Positions 47,086-56,016 of a DNA stretch of 64,000 nt are shown here, one piece after another. The stretch is taken from the NCBI RefSeq assembly GCF_014202075.1, contig NZ_JACHFZ010000003.1, positions 1-64,000 on the forward strand, given 5' to 3'. The DNA is from Brevundimonas basaltis. GTDB lineage: Bacteria; Pseudomonadota; Alphaproteobacteria; Caulobacterales; Caulobacteraceae. The position numbers and the translations under genes are program-made. The notes below the pieces were generated by a model. That model searched no databases, was not told the DNA's origin, and saw only the letters and a list, made by a program, of their open reading frames with translations. Numbering within the stretch: the first letter of the stretch is position 1; each line of letters opens with the position of its first letter.

Positions 47086-48243
47086 GGTGAGAAGGGCATC
47101 TCCCTGGACAGTAGGGGCGACGGCATCAAGGCGCGCTATATTCCCCTGATCCTGAAGTTCATTGCAGAGAAGAGCCGCGACGCCGCCGGCATCGCGCCGA
47201 CCTTCATCTGGGCCTACGAGGAGCCCGAGAACAATCTGGAATTCCGCCGGGCTCAGGCGTTGGCGGACGCGTTCCACAAACTGGCGGAAGACGAAACCTC
47301 ACAGGTCCTCCTCACGACCCATTCGCCCGTCTTCTACAATATGCATCTAGACGACCGAGACCGGGGTCTGTGCAGTGCCTACCATCTGACCAAGGCCGGA
47401 CCTGAAACCGGCACGGTCTGCAGGTCCGCCTCCGAAGCCAGTATTTCCTTGGACGAGTCGATGGGAGCGATGGCGATCATTGCGCCTCACATCAAGGCGG
47501 CCCAGACGGCGCTCGTGGAGGCGACGTCACAGGCTGAGGACCTGAAAGGCAAGCTGGCTCGCTATAACCAGGCCAATCTGCCCGCCATCTTCGTCGAAGG
47601 CGCCACCGATTACCGGGTGATGAACCGGTTGCTCACGCTGTTCAGGCCAAGGCAGGCCGCACAAGTGTTTCTGGCCGAGCCGCCTCAGCGAGCCGGAGCC
47701 AACTACGTCGCCAATATGTTGCGTTCTTGGGAGTTTCGGACGAAGCACCTAGATCTGCGGGAGCGCCGCAGCGCGGTCGGCATCGTCGACTGCGACTTCG
47801 CCGGTCTGGACGCCGTCGGGCGCTTCGAAGCGGAGGCCATCAAGTGGAAGCACGTCTCATTGCTAAAACTTGAGACACCCGACCATTTGCAGGCGGCTTG
47901 CGATTTGGGTGTTGCACTGCCAGTGACTCTCGAAGAGCTCTGGCCGGCTGCAGTCTGGCAAAGGGCGCAGGAGCAGGGCTGGCTCGTTCAGCGGCCAAGA
48001 AAGGGCCTTCTGAGCGAGGACCTGCTGGCCCGCATGGTCGACGAGGATCTCAGGCTAAGCGATGTAGTCGAGAACGACTGGCGGATCTATTTCGAGAACC
48101 AAGTAAATGACGATCCCGCCAGCACGGCCAAGATGGACTGGGCATCCTATACGGCGTCGCTCAACGCCGCGGCACTCGAGCCCATCTGCCAAGCTCATCT
48201 GGCGATCCTGGATCGGGCACTGGCTAAGCTCGGGATCACGTGA
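47086..48243 (+). pseudogene. OLD-like ATPase/Toprim nuclease, 5'-truncated
   Basis: C-terminal half of an AAA/ABC-type ATPase with a Toprim domain: a D-loop-like SLDSRGDGIKARYIPLIL, Walker B WAYEEPENNLEFRRAQALAD, His switch LLTTHSPVFYNM, then a Toprim-like IFVEGATDYRVMNRLLTLF and a C-terminal helical domain to 48243. Walker A and the N-terminus are missing; the open frame upstream (to 46963) is only the antisense of the recombinase. Intact members act in phage defence (OLD/Gabija-like), so this is a decayed defence gene sharing its breakpoint with the truncated recombinase. Confidence 0.78.
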
Positions 48244-48475
48244 CGCGCCCTCTGGTGGAGGTCGAGCCCTGCAAGGTTGCAGCCATTCTCGCGCTTGCGC
48301 CGCCGTTCCCCCCACGCTGATCTATACATCGGTTTGCGCGACGCCTCGGATCGGCTGTCATCACCCTAGGTCCGCGAGCAAGCGGGCCATCCGCAGCTAG
48401 CTTGGCGAACGTCCTCTTTCGGGTCGCAAACCAATATCCGTTGTTGGCGCGGAGTTGCCCTTCCCTACCCCCGCC

Positions 48476-48506
48476 TGTTCCCGCCTCGTTCGCGAAATGC
48501 GCATAA
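48476..48506. repeat. 31-bp direct repeat, left copy
   Basis: Begins TGTTCCCGCC and ends GAAATGCGCATAA. 29 of 31 bases match the copy at 56139-56169, same orientation; weaker similarity continues outside. The pair brackets the five-gene operon. Confidence 0.75.
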
Positions 48507-48738
48507 TCGGCATTCCTCGAAGCGCTCTCCAGTCGAGCCCGATCGCCCAAGGATCCGAAGTGGCTGGTCTCGATCCACACTGAAGGGCGGATTGGACCGC
48601 TTGGCGCCATAGCGGACATCGGGCTGCTTCCGACAAGGGGAACTTGCCAGCGTATAATTCAATGCGCCGGCGGCGACCGAGCTAGGCACCCTTTCGAACA
48701 ACGGGCCGCTTCCGGGGGACTCAGCGATGCCCGGCAGT

Positions 48739-48772
48739 TCACTGGAAGCGTGAGAGACAACGTTTCCAGTGA
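48739..48772. repeat. 12-bp-stem hairpin upstream of the AIPR operon
   Basis: TCACTGGAAGCG (48739-48750) and CGTTTCCAGTGA (48761-48772) pair over 12 positions (one G-T) around a 10-nt loop. No T-run follows on either strand; it could be an operator, a transcript structure or a relic of an element end. Confidence 0.45.
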
Positions 48773-49012
48773 TGTGCAAGATTGGTTGAGCAACCTTGGG
48801 ATCTTAACAGTCCGCCGCTGCGCCGACATGACAGGAGCACGACCCGGCCCTCAGCTGATCTCGATGAACACCAGCGGGAATGGTGGGCGCGCTTCTGTGT
48901 CCGCCCCAGCCAGATAAGGCTCGCGGCTCAGGGTTGCGTCCGATAGCGTCTAGCGGTCAGACTGAGGCGCGCCGGATCCGTCAGGGTGTAGGTGTACGGC
49001 TGGAGGCGGCAA

Positions 49013-51169
49013 ATGGGCGAGATCGACACGATCTACTCGGATTTCTGCGATGAGCTGTCGGAACAGGCCTTGTCGTCAGGCGATCCGATAGAGACAGTAT
49101 TCTTCCAGTCCTATCTGGCTGCCGCCGTCGAGAACGGCGACTGCATCGACCTTGAGCACTGCCCCGCAGCCCGGGAAGGAAGGGGCGGAAGCCGCGTTGA
49201 CGGCGTCGCCGTCGATGCCGAGCGCGGGGTTCTCTATGTCGCGATCTGCGACTTTCATGCCCAGGACAGCCTCGCGCCATTGCATTCGGCCAAGCTGGAG
49301 CGGGTCCGCGAACGCCTCGTGCGGTTTGTCGAGCAGGCGACGGACCCGGCGAGCATGGCCACGATGTCGGCCGATGACGACGGCTTCGACGCCTTCTATC
49401 TCGTCTGGAGCCAGCTGCCCCTGATCCGGCGGATCCGTGCCGTGATCTTCTCTAACGCACGCCTTGCGACCGCCCGCCCTCCCGAGGCGGCCGGCGAGAT
49501 GGCCGGCATCCCTGTCGTCTATAACATTCTGGATTTCAGCCGTTTCGCGGGCATCATGAGCTCACGAACGGGGGGCGAGCCGGTCGAGATCGATCTCGAG
49601 GCGCTTGATGCGCCACCGCTGATCTGCCTGCCCGCTTCTACCGGGAACGGACGCTACGCCTCCTACCTGGCGGCCCTGCCGGGCGAGACGCTCGCGGTCA
49701 TCTATGGTCTCTACGGACCGCGGCTGCTTGAGCAGAACGTGCGGACGTTCCTCCAGGCCAAGACAAAGGTGAACAAGGGCATCATCCGGACGATCCGGGA
49801 GACGCCCGAGATGTTCTTCGCCTTTAACAACGGCATCACGGCGACTGCGGCCGGAATGACGACCCGCAAGATCGAGGGCGGGGCCGAGCTCGTGACCGGG
49901 ATCAGGGGGCTCCAGATCGTCAACGGCGGCCAGACGACCGCCTGCATCCTCGCCGCCAAGGACCGGCACGGCGCCGACCTCTCGGACGTCTATGTCCAGA
50001 TGAAGCTCACCATCGTCGACGCCGAGCGGATCGAAGATGTGGTTCCCCGCATCTCCCGCTACGCTAACACCCAGAACAGGATCAGCGAGGCCGATTTCTT
50101 CTCGAGCCATCCCCTGCATGTGGCGCTCGAACAGATCTCGCGGCGGCTGATCGCGCCGCCGAGACCGGGCCATGTCTCCGGGTCCAAGTGGTTCTACGAG
50201 CGCGCCCGGGGCCAGTACCGCGAGGCCACGTCCGGGGCGAACAGCGCAGCGCGGAGTCGTTTCGAGGCCGAGTACCCGAAGGCGCAGGTGATCGACAAGA
50301 CAAGCCTGGCCCGCCTGGAATTCACCTTCGACTGTCGCCCGCACACAGTCAGCGCGGGGTCGCAGAAATGCTTCCTCGCCTTCGCCGAATACATCTCCCG
50401 GGAGTGGGACGCCTCCCCGCTCCGCTTCAACGACGGCTGGTACCGCGACGCCGCGGCCAAGTCGGTGATCTTCCGCTGGACCGACCAGATGGTGGGGGCC
50501 TCGGACTGGTACCGGGCGGATCGCGCTTGGAAGGCGCAGACGGTCGCCTACACCCTCGCTTGGATCGTTCACCAAGGGCGGTCACGTGGCAAGGCGGGTC
50601 TGGATCTGGCTGCGGTGTGGCGGGCGCAGGACGTCCCCGACGAGCTCCGGGAGGTGATCCGCCAGGTCGCGCCCGCGGTGGCGGCAAAGCTCCGGGACGC
50701 ACCCGAGAGCGTCCGCAACATCGGCGAGTACACCAAACACCAGGCCTGCTGGTCGGCCGTCTCGGGGCTGTCCATCGAGAGTCTGGAGATACCGGACATC
50801 ATCTATGTCGACGCCGACCAAGCCCGGCAGGACCGGAAGGACGCGGTCCAGTCGCGGCGTCTGGACGTCGAGCTCGATTTCGAGGCCGCCCTCCCGGCGA
50901 TGGTCCCCCACGCAACGGCCATCGCGGAGCTCGCGCGGCGGGCGAGGCTCGCCACGCCGCGGGCGGACCAGGCTCTTCGCAAACTGGCCTCCGGGGATGT
51001 CCTGATCGGGCCCTCGGAAAGGACGGCGCTGAAGCAGCTGATCGAACGGCTGAAAGCGGAGGGCATCGACCTACCCGGCGACGGGGCCGCTTCTCCCAAG
51101 GCCGACGTCGAGGCCACGACGCAGGTCCTCCGCCTCGGATCGGCCGCCGTGCGGATGGTCAAGCTTTGA
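49013..51169 (+). CDS. AIPR-family (abortive infection phage resistance) protein
   Basis: 718 residues; the ATG at 49013 follows TGGAGG (an upstream ATG at 48992 lacks one). The AIPR core is clear: EQNVRTFLQAKTKVNKGIIR (about 244-263), PEMFFAFNNGITATA and GLQIVNGGQTTACI (about 299-312). The N-terminal VDGVAVDAERGVLYVAICDF resembles the strand-rich segment seen at the start of many AIPR proteins; no complete PD-(D/E)XK motif is visible. AIPR proteins were first linked to abortive infection in lactococci; the activity of most is unknown. First gene of the operon; its stop overlaps the helicase start (TTGA). Confidence 0.88.
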   Translation: MGEIDTIYSDFCDELSEQALSSGDPIETVFFQSYLAAAVENGDCIDLEHCPAAREGRGGSRVDGVAVDAERGVLYVAICDFHAQDSLAPLHSAKLERVRERLVRFVEQATDPASMATMSADDDGFDAFYLVWSQLPLIRRIRAVIFSNARLATARPPEAAGEMAGIPVVYNILDFSRFAGIMSSRTGGEPVEIDLEALDAPPLICLPASTGNGRYASYLAALPGETLAVIYGLYGPRLLEQNVRTFLQAKTKVNKGIIRTIRETPEMFFAFNNGITATAAGMTTRKIEGGAELVTGIRGLQIVNGGQTTACILAAKDRHGADLSDVYVQMKLTIVDAERIEDVVPRISRYANTQNRISEADFFSSHPLHVALEQISRRLIAPPRPGHVSGSKWFYERARGQYREATSGANSAARSRFEAEYPKAQVIDKTSLARLEFTFDCRPHTVSAGSQKCFLAFAEYISREWDASPLRFNDGWYRDAAAKSVIFRWTDQMVGASDWYRADRAWKAQTVAYTLAWIVHQGRSRGKAGLDLAAVWRAQDVPDELREVIRQVAPAVAAKLRDAPESVRNIGEYTKHQACWSAVSGLSIESLEIPDIIYVDADQARQDRKDAVQSRRLDVELDFEAALPAMVPHATAIAELARRARLATPRADQALRKLASGDVLIGPSERTALKQLIERLKAEGIDLPGDGAASPKADVEATTQVLRLGSAAVRMVKL

Positions 51170-53097
51170 ACCTCCGGGACCCGGGAACCGCCCGTTGGTC
51201 GACAGCCTCCGGCGTGCTCCAGCTCGAGACGGGCGGGGAGATCGTCACGCCGACGGCCGACGAGGTCTACGACCTAGTGTTCGGGGGAGCTTCCGAATTC
51301 CGCGGCCGGGCATGCCGGATAGCGCCGGCGGACGACGGGCTGTCGTTCTCGCGCTATCCCGCCAGACTGGCCGTCACCCTGCGATACCGGACCGAAACTG
51401 CCGATCCCGCCCTCTACGCCCTTCTGTCTGCGAGCGCCGGGGGCCAGACGGTGGACCTTGGCCCGGTGGGCGAGCATTCCGCCGACCATGTGCTCATCGG
51501 CTCCCGCTGGTTCCCGTTCGCGCCGGGCGCACTGGAAGACGTCATAGCGGGGCTGAGCCGGGCCGGTGTGACCGCGGGCGGCGACCTGTCGCTGCGGCAG
51601 TATCTGGAGCTTCGCAAGCTCGCCGGGACGGAAGACTGGATCCTCGACGAAACCGGCGACGGACGGCCGCCGCCCGCGCCCGTGCAGCTCGAACAGCGGA
51701 CCGAGGACGCCCTCGTCTCTTTCCGCGGCACGCTCTACCCATACCAGAGGGACGGCTGGCGCTGGCTGACCTACATCTGGCAGGAAGGACTGGGCGCCAT
51801 CCTCGCCGACGAGATGGGACTGGGCAAGACGATCCAGGTCATCGCCCTCCTCGCCTCGCCGGAGCGGGATGCGGCCGCACCGTCCCTCATCGTGGCACCG
51901 ACAACGCTGCTGGAGAACTGGCGGCGCGAGATCGACAAGTTCGCGCAGGGACTGAAAGTCGTCATTCACCAGGGAGCGGTGCGGTCCGGCGACTACCGGA
52001 CGCTGCTGGACGCGGATGTCGTCGTCACCTCCTACGAGACCGTCGTGCGCGACACGAGCATGTTCGCGATGATCGACTGGCGCATCGTCGTTCTGGACGA
52101 GGCGCAGGCTATCAAGAACCCGGACACCAAGCGCACCCAGGCGATCAAGGCCCTGCGGCGCAGGACGGGGATCGCCGTGACCGGGACGCCGCTGGAGAAC
52201 AATATCCGCGATCTCTGGTCGCTGACCGATTTCGCCATTCCCGGATACCTCGGCGATCTCGCGGACTTCGAGAGCAGCTTCATAAACGACGAGGCCGGCG
52301 CAGCCGATCTCGAGCCGCTCGTCTCGCCGGTCATGCTTCGCCGGATGGTGGCGGATGTCGCAACGGATCTTCCGCAGCGGATCACAATCGCGCAGGCGAT
52401 CGCCCTCTCCGACGAGGAGGCGGCGGTCTATGAGCGCGTTCGGCAGGAGACCCTCGAGGAATATGGCGCCAGCGGTCATCTGGTGGCTCTCGGCAGGCTG
52501 CGGATGTTCTGCACCCACCCCATGCTGATCGAGCCTACGGATTGGTCGCTCGAGCAGGCGCTCGGCTTCACCAAGACCCGGCGCCTGGTCGAGATCATCG
52601 ACGAGGTGTTTGCCCGCCGGCAGAAGATGCTGGTCTTCACGTCCTACAACCGGATGGCTTCATTGATCGAGCGCATCGCGAGGGAGCGGTACGGCGCCTT
52701 CGCTGCCTCCATCAACGGCGACACGCCGGTTCCGGACCGGCAGAAGACGGTGGACCGGTTCACGGAGGAAACCGGCCCGGGCCTGCTGGCGCTGAACCCG
52801 AGGGCCGCGGGGGCCGGACTGAACATCACGGCAGCCACCCACGTCATCCACTATAATCTTGAATGGAACCCGGCGATCGAGGACCAGGCGTCCGCCCGGG
52901 CCCACCGCCGCGGCCAGACGCGACCGGTGACGGTGCACAGACTGTATTTCGCCTCGACGGTCGAGGAGGTCGTCAATGAACGGCTCGAGCTGAAGCGCGG
53001 CCTGTCCGGCGCGGCCGTCGTCGGCGTCGCGGGAACGGCGGACGATCGCGCCGACGTCGCCAAGGCGCTCAGAATCTCCCCCGTTGGACCACGCTAG
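51166..53097 (+). CDS. SNF2-family helicase/translocase
   Basis: 643 residues. Start TTG at 51166 inside the AIPR stop (TTGA); no ATG lies near the expected start. Residues 1-190 match no known domain. The ATPase has motif I ADEMGLGKTIQ (about 214), motif II VLDEAQAIKNP, motif III GTPLENN, a C-terminal RecA lobe with MLVFTSYNRM, and motif VI QASARAHRRGQ (about 579), where family members usually have QAxDRxxRxGQ, so one Asp is replaced. It would translocate on dsDNA and presumably powers the recognition/cleavage complex. Followed 14 bp later by the EcoRII-N gene. Confidence 0.9.
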   Translation: MNLRDPGTARWSTASGVLQLETGGEIVTPTADEVYDLVFGGASEFRGRACRIAPADDGLSFSRYPARLAVTLRYRTETADPALYALLSASAGGQTVDLGPVGEHSADHVLIGSRWFPFAPGALEDVIAGLSRAGVTAGGDLSLRQYLELRKLAGTEDWILDETGDGRPPPAPVQLEQRTEDALVSFRGTLYPYQRDGWRWLTYIWQEGLGAILADEMGLGKTIQVIALLASPERDAAAPSLIVAPTTLLENWRREIDKFAQGLKVVIHQGAVRSGDYRTLLDADVVVTSYETVVRDTSMFAMIDWRIVVLDEAQAIKNPDTKRTQAIKALRRRTGIAVTGTPLENNIRDLWSLTDFAIPGYLGDLADFESSFINDEAGAADLEPLVSPVMLRRMVADVATDLPQRITIAQAIALSDEEAAVYERVRQETLEEYGASGHLVALGRLRMFCTHPMLIEPTDWSLEQALGFTKTRRLVEIIDEVFARRQKMLVFTSYNRMASLIERIARERYGAFAASINGDTPVPDRQKTVDRFTEETGPGLLALNPRAAGAGLNITAATHVIHYNLEWNPAIEDQASARAHRRGQTRPVTVHRLYFASTVEEVVNERLELKRGLSGAAVVGVAGTADDRADVAKALRISPVGPR

Positions 53098-53111
53098 CGA
53101 GGAGGACGGCT

Positions 53112-53525
53112 ATGATTCAGGCCATCTCGAAAGTGCTCAGCCCTAACGACGTCGGCGAGACCGGCGGGCACCAAGCGGGCATCCTGATCCCGAAGAAGCC
53201 GGAGATCCTCGGCTTCTTTCCGGCTCTGACGACGGATGTGAAAAACCCCCGGCACCTGCTGACCTTCCGTGATGATCATGGCGGGCGGTGGGATTTCCCG
53301 TTCATCTACTACAACGGCAAATTCTTCGACGGGACGCGCAACGAGTTCCGCCTGACCGGGATGACGGGCTACTTCCGGGAGGCGGGGCTGGTCGCGGGCG
53401 ACGAGCTGATCCTTGAGAAGGGCGCAGCGGGCGGTCGCCGGATTGCCTTCAGGCGCGCACGCTCCGCCTCGGTCGAGGACGGGGTGCTGCGGCTTGGCGG
53501 CGGATGGAAAGTGGTGTCCGCTTAG
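53112..53525 (+). CDS. Stand-alone EcoRII-N (B3-like) DNA-recognition protein
   Basis: 137 residues; strong GAGGAGG ribosome-binding site. LSPNDVGETGGHQAGILIPK (about 9-28), then FIYYNGKFF-x3-RNEFRLTG, align with the effector-binding domain of the type IIE restriction enzyme EcoRII (LSANDTGATGGHQVG, IYYNSRHFGKTRNEKRIT). In EcoRII this domain binds the second DNA site. Here it stands alone without a nuclease domain, so it probably acts as the sequence-reading subunit of the operon's complex (inference). Confidence 0.88.
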   Translation: MIQAISKVLSPNDVGETGGHQAGILIPKKPEILGFFPALTTDVKNPRHLLTFRDDHGGRWDFPFIYYNGKFFDGTRNEFRLTGMTGYFREAGLVAGDELILEKGAAGGRRIAFRRARSASVEDGVLRLGGGWKVVSA

Positions 53526-53543
53526 GACAGGTTTGGAGGCAGT

Positions 53544-55148
53544 ATGACGACGGAAAATATCGAGACCCTTCCCGATCCGGAGCGGATGATCGAGGGGCTG
53601 CGCGACACCGGCTACAAGTTCAACACGGCGATCGCCGACATAATCGACAACTCGATCGCCGCGAAGGCGACCTATGTCGATCTGCAGATCGTCATGGACA
53701 TCCGCGACAACATCCGCGTGTCCATCGCCGACAACGGCGAAGGCATGGACCGGGCCGGCATTCTGAACGCCATGACCTATGGCTCGCAGCGCCGCTCCGA
53801 CCCTTCGAGCCTCGGCAAGTTCGGGCTGGGCCTGAAGACCGCCTCCACCGCATTCTCCCGCGTTCTGTCCGTCGTCTCGCGCCCCTCCGGAAGCGCCCCT
53901 GCCCTGCAGGCGACCTGGGATCTCGGCCACGTCGCCAAACATGGCTGGCACGTCCAGCTAACAGACGAGGTCGACCCGGAGGCCTTGGATCACCTCAACC
54001 AGATCGCTCCGGCGCATTCAGGCACCGTGGTGCTGTGGACCCGGGTCGACCGGCTGATCAAGCCCTATGCCCAGCCCGGTGGCAACGCGGCCCAGAACGC
54101 GCTGAACAAGATCGTCAAATCCCTCCGGGACCATGTCGGCATGGTCTTCCAGCGCTTCCTCGATCCCGACGACACCCGGGCCGCGAATGTCGAGATCCGG
54201 ATCAACGACGAGAAGGTACACGGCTGGGACCCGTTCTGCACCGGGGTCGCCGACAAGGTGGGAGACCAAACCGTCGATCTGGAGACACCCGAAGGGCGCA
54301 AGGCGCATTTCATCTTCCGAGCCTACATCCTGCCCCGCAAGGAGGAGTTCGAGACCGACCACGCCTTCAAGAAATCCCGCCTGGGGAACGAGGCGCAGGG
54401 CATGTACATCTACCGGGAGAACCGGCTGATCCAGGAGGCGACCTGGCTCGGAATGTACACCAAGGAGCCACACGGCTCCCTGCTTCGGGTGGAGTTCTCG
54501 TTCACGCACGAACTGGACGAGGTCTTCGACATCGACTTCAAGAAGTCGCAGATCTCGCTCAACGAGGATCTCTGGATCGCGCTGCGGGACCAGTTCCTCA
54601 CGGCGCCGCGCCGGGAGGCGAACAAGCGCTACAGGCAGGGCCGCAAGGCCGAGACCGGCAAGAAGGCGCAGGGTGCCCACGACTCCTCCAACCGCACCAT
54701 CGCGGCGAAGGAAGGCGCACTGGACAACACGACGATCAGCGAGCCGGATCCGAAGACGGGCGCGGCCGAGCTCACCAACGCGCAGGGCTCGTTCCGCATC
54801 AAGATCAACTTCGGGACGGCCCAGAGGCCCGGCGAGGTTCACGTCCAGACGGTCGACTCACTGGATGACGGAGCCCTGTTCGAGCCGACGATCATCGACG
54901 GTCACAAGGCCGTCCGCATCAACACCTCGCATCCCTACTACGGCAAGGTCTACATCCCGAACCTCGCCCAGGGCGTGACGGTCCAGGGCATGGATTCCCT
55001 GCTGTGGGGCCTATGCCTGGCGGAGCTGAGCACGGTCAGCGAAAGCACCGCCGATCACTTCGAGCAGATGCGCTACGAGGTGTCCCGCATCCTGCGCAAG
55101 CTGGTCGAGGATCTCCCCGACCCGGAGCTGGACGATGTGGCGGGCTAA
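53544..55148 (+). CDS. MORC-like GHKL ATPase
   Basis: 534 residues, ribosome-binding site GGAGG. GHKL motifs in order: N-box IADIIDNSIAAKAT (about 29-42), G1 DNGEGM (about 62-67), G2 GKFGLGLKTAS (about 92-102). Then a transducer-like region with conserved FSFTHELDEVFDIDFKKSQI and a C-terminal extension. The arrangement fits the prokaryotic MORC group near MutL/Hsp90, reported to accompany restriction-type genes. Likely an ATP-driven DNA clamp. Its 3' end overlaps the HNH gene by 14 bp. Confidence 0.88.
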   Translation: MTTENIETLPDPERMIEGLRDTGYKFNTAIADIIDNSIAAKATYVDLQIVMDIRDNIRVSIADNGEGMDRAGILNAMTYGSQRRSDPSSLGKFGLGLKTASTAFSRVLSVVSRPSGSAPALQATWDLGHVAKHGWHVQLTDEVDPEALDHLNQIAPAHSGTVVLWTRVDRLIKPYAQPGGNAAQNALNKIVKSLRDHVGMVFQRFLDPDDTRAANVEIRINDEKVHGWDPFCTGVADKVGDQTVDLETPEGRKAHFIFRAYILPRKEEFETDHAFKKSRLGNEAQGMYIYRENRLIQEATWLGMYTKEPHGSLLRVEFSFTHELDEVFDIDFKKSQISLNEDLWIALRDQFLTAPRREANKRYRQGRKAETGKKAQGAHDSSNRTIAAKEGALDNTTISEPDPKTGAAELTNAQGSFRIKINFGTAQRPGEVHVQTVDSLDDGALFEPTIIDGHKAVRINTSHPYYGKVYIPNLAQGVTVQGMDSLLWGLCLAELSTVSESTADHFEQMRYEVSRILRKLVEDLPDPELDDVAG

Positions 55149-56016
55149 TCCGCAACGGATCGCTAGGGCGGTTTCCGGACGCTTCGGCATTCCCTTCTCC
55201 GGCGCCCCGAGGGCGCCGGTCAGCGGCTATCCCGGTGTCGAGCTGCGGCCGGTCGACGTCCACGGCAACGAGGGCTTCTCCATCGCCCTTGACCTGTCCT
55301 GGCGAAGCCTCGATCTCTCGTTCCGGCCCGGCCCGTTCGCCGGCCCGCTGATCGCCCAGATGGGTCTCGCCGGTCCGGGCCCGCGCCTGGCGTTCCGCAG
55401 GCTCGCCGAAGACGCCCGGAGCCGAGGTGCCGCCGTCGCTCTTGTCGTGAACGGAGAGACACAGGTGCCAAGCGACGAAGCCTGGCCGCCGGACTGGCGC
55501 CAGCTTGACCTTCGCCTGCGCCGGTCGCCGGCGGTCGTCAACACGGAGGACGATGCGGCGAACGACGCGGAGACGGTGGCGTGGGCCATCCGTTTCACCG
55601 GCCTGGTCCTCGCCTTGGTCCCTGTCGAGCGGCTGGACGAGACCGCCCCTCCAAATCCGGAGGGTCTGCCCGAGGGCGCGAGCATCCGCGTCGAGGTCAA
55701 TCGCTACGAGCGCAGCCGTATCAACCGCGCGAACTGCCTCGCTCTGCACGGGACGCGCTGCAAGGCGTGCGACTTGGATCTGGGCGAACGGTACGGCGAG
55801 ATCGGCGATGGTTTCATTCACGTCCATCACGTCGTCCCGGTCTCGAAGCTCGGCGCCGGCTATATCGTCGATCCGCTGACCGATTTGGTGCCGCTCTGTC
55901 CGAATTGTCATGCGATCGCGCACCGGACCGACCCGCCCGCCAGCGTCGGATCGCTGCAGACGATGATGGCGGGCGGCGGTCGCGGGGGCCGGGCCGTTCA
56001 AGCGCCGCCGAATTGA
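55135..56016 (+). CDS. HNH endonuclease
   Basis: 293 residues. An N-terminal domain (1-195, unrecognised) is followed by a McrA-type HNH: CKACDLDLGERYGEIGDGFI (about 209-228), HVHHVVPVSKL, and LVPLCPNCHAIAHRTDPP (to about 265), with both zinc Cys pairs and the catalytic His intact. It is the only recognisable nuclease in the operon, and its start lies inside the MORC-like gene. Confidence 0.88.
   Translation: MWRANPQRIARAVSGRFGIPFSGAPRAPVSGYPGVELRPVDVHGNEGFSIALDLSWRSLDLSFRPGPFAGPLIAQMGLAGPGPRLAFRRLAEDARSRGAAVALVVNGETQVPSDEAWPPDWRQLDLRLRRSPAVVNTEDDAANDAETVAWAIRFTGLVLALVPVERLDETAPPNPEGLPEGASIRVEVNRYERSRINRANCLALHGTRCKACDLDLGERYGEIGDGFIHVHHVVPVSKLGAGYIVDPLTDLVPLCPNCHAIAHRTDPPASVGSLQTMMAGGGRGGRAVQAPPN

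Larger units (their letters stand above)
48244..49012. other. 770-bp region upstream of the AIPR operon
   Basis: No gene supported. It contains direct-repeat copy 1 (48476-48506), a 12-bp-stem hairpin (48739-48772) and the operon's ribosome-binding site (TGGAGG near 49001). Minus-strand frames such as 48236-48619 show similarity only to the matching strand of the second repeat copy and look non-coding. The operon promoter should be between 48780 and 49000, but I cannot name it. Confidence 0.5.

Noticed and set aside
48236..48619. Minus-strand 127-codon frame between the OLD-like remnant and the AIPR operon
   Set aside because: The only protein-level similarity is to the minus strand of the second repeat copy (near 56,150), which is a DNA repeat; no ribosome-binding site or domain.
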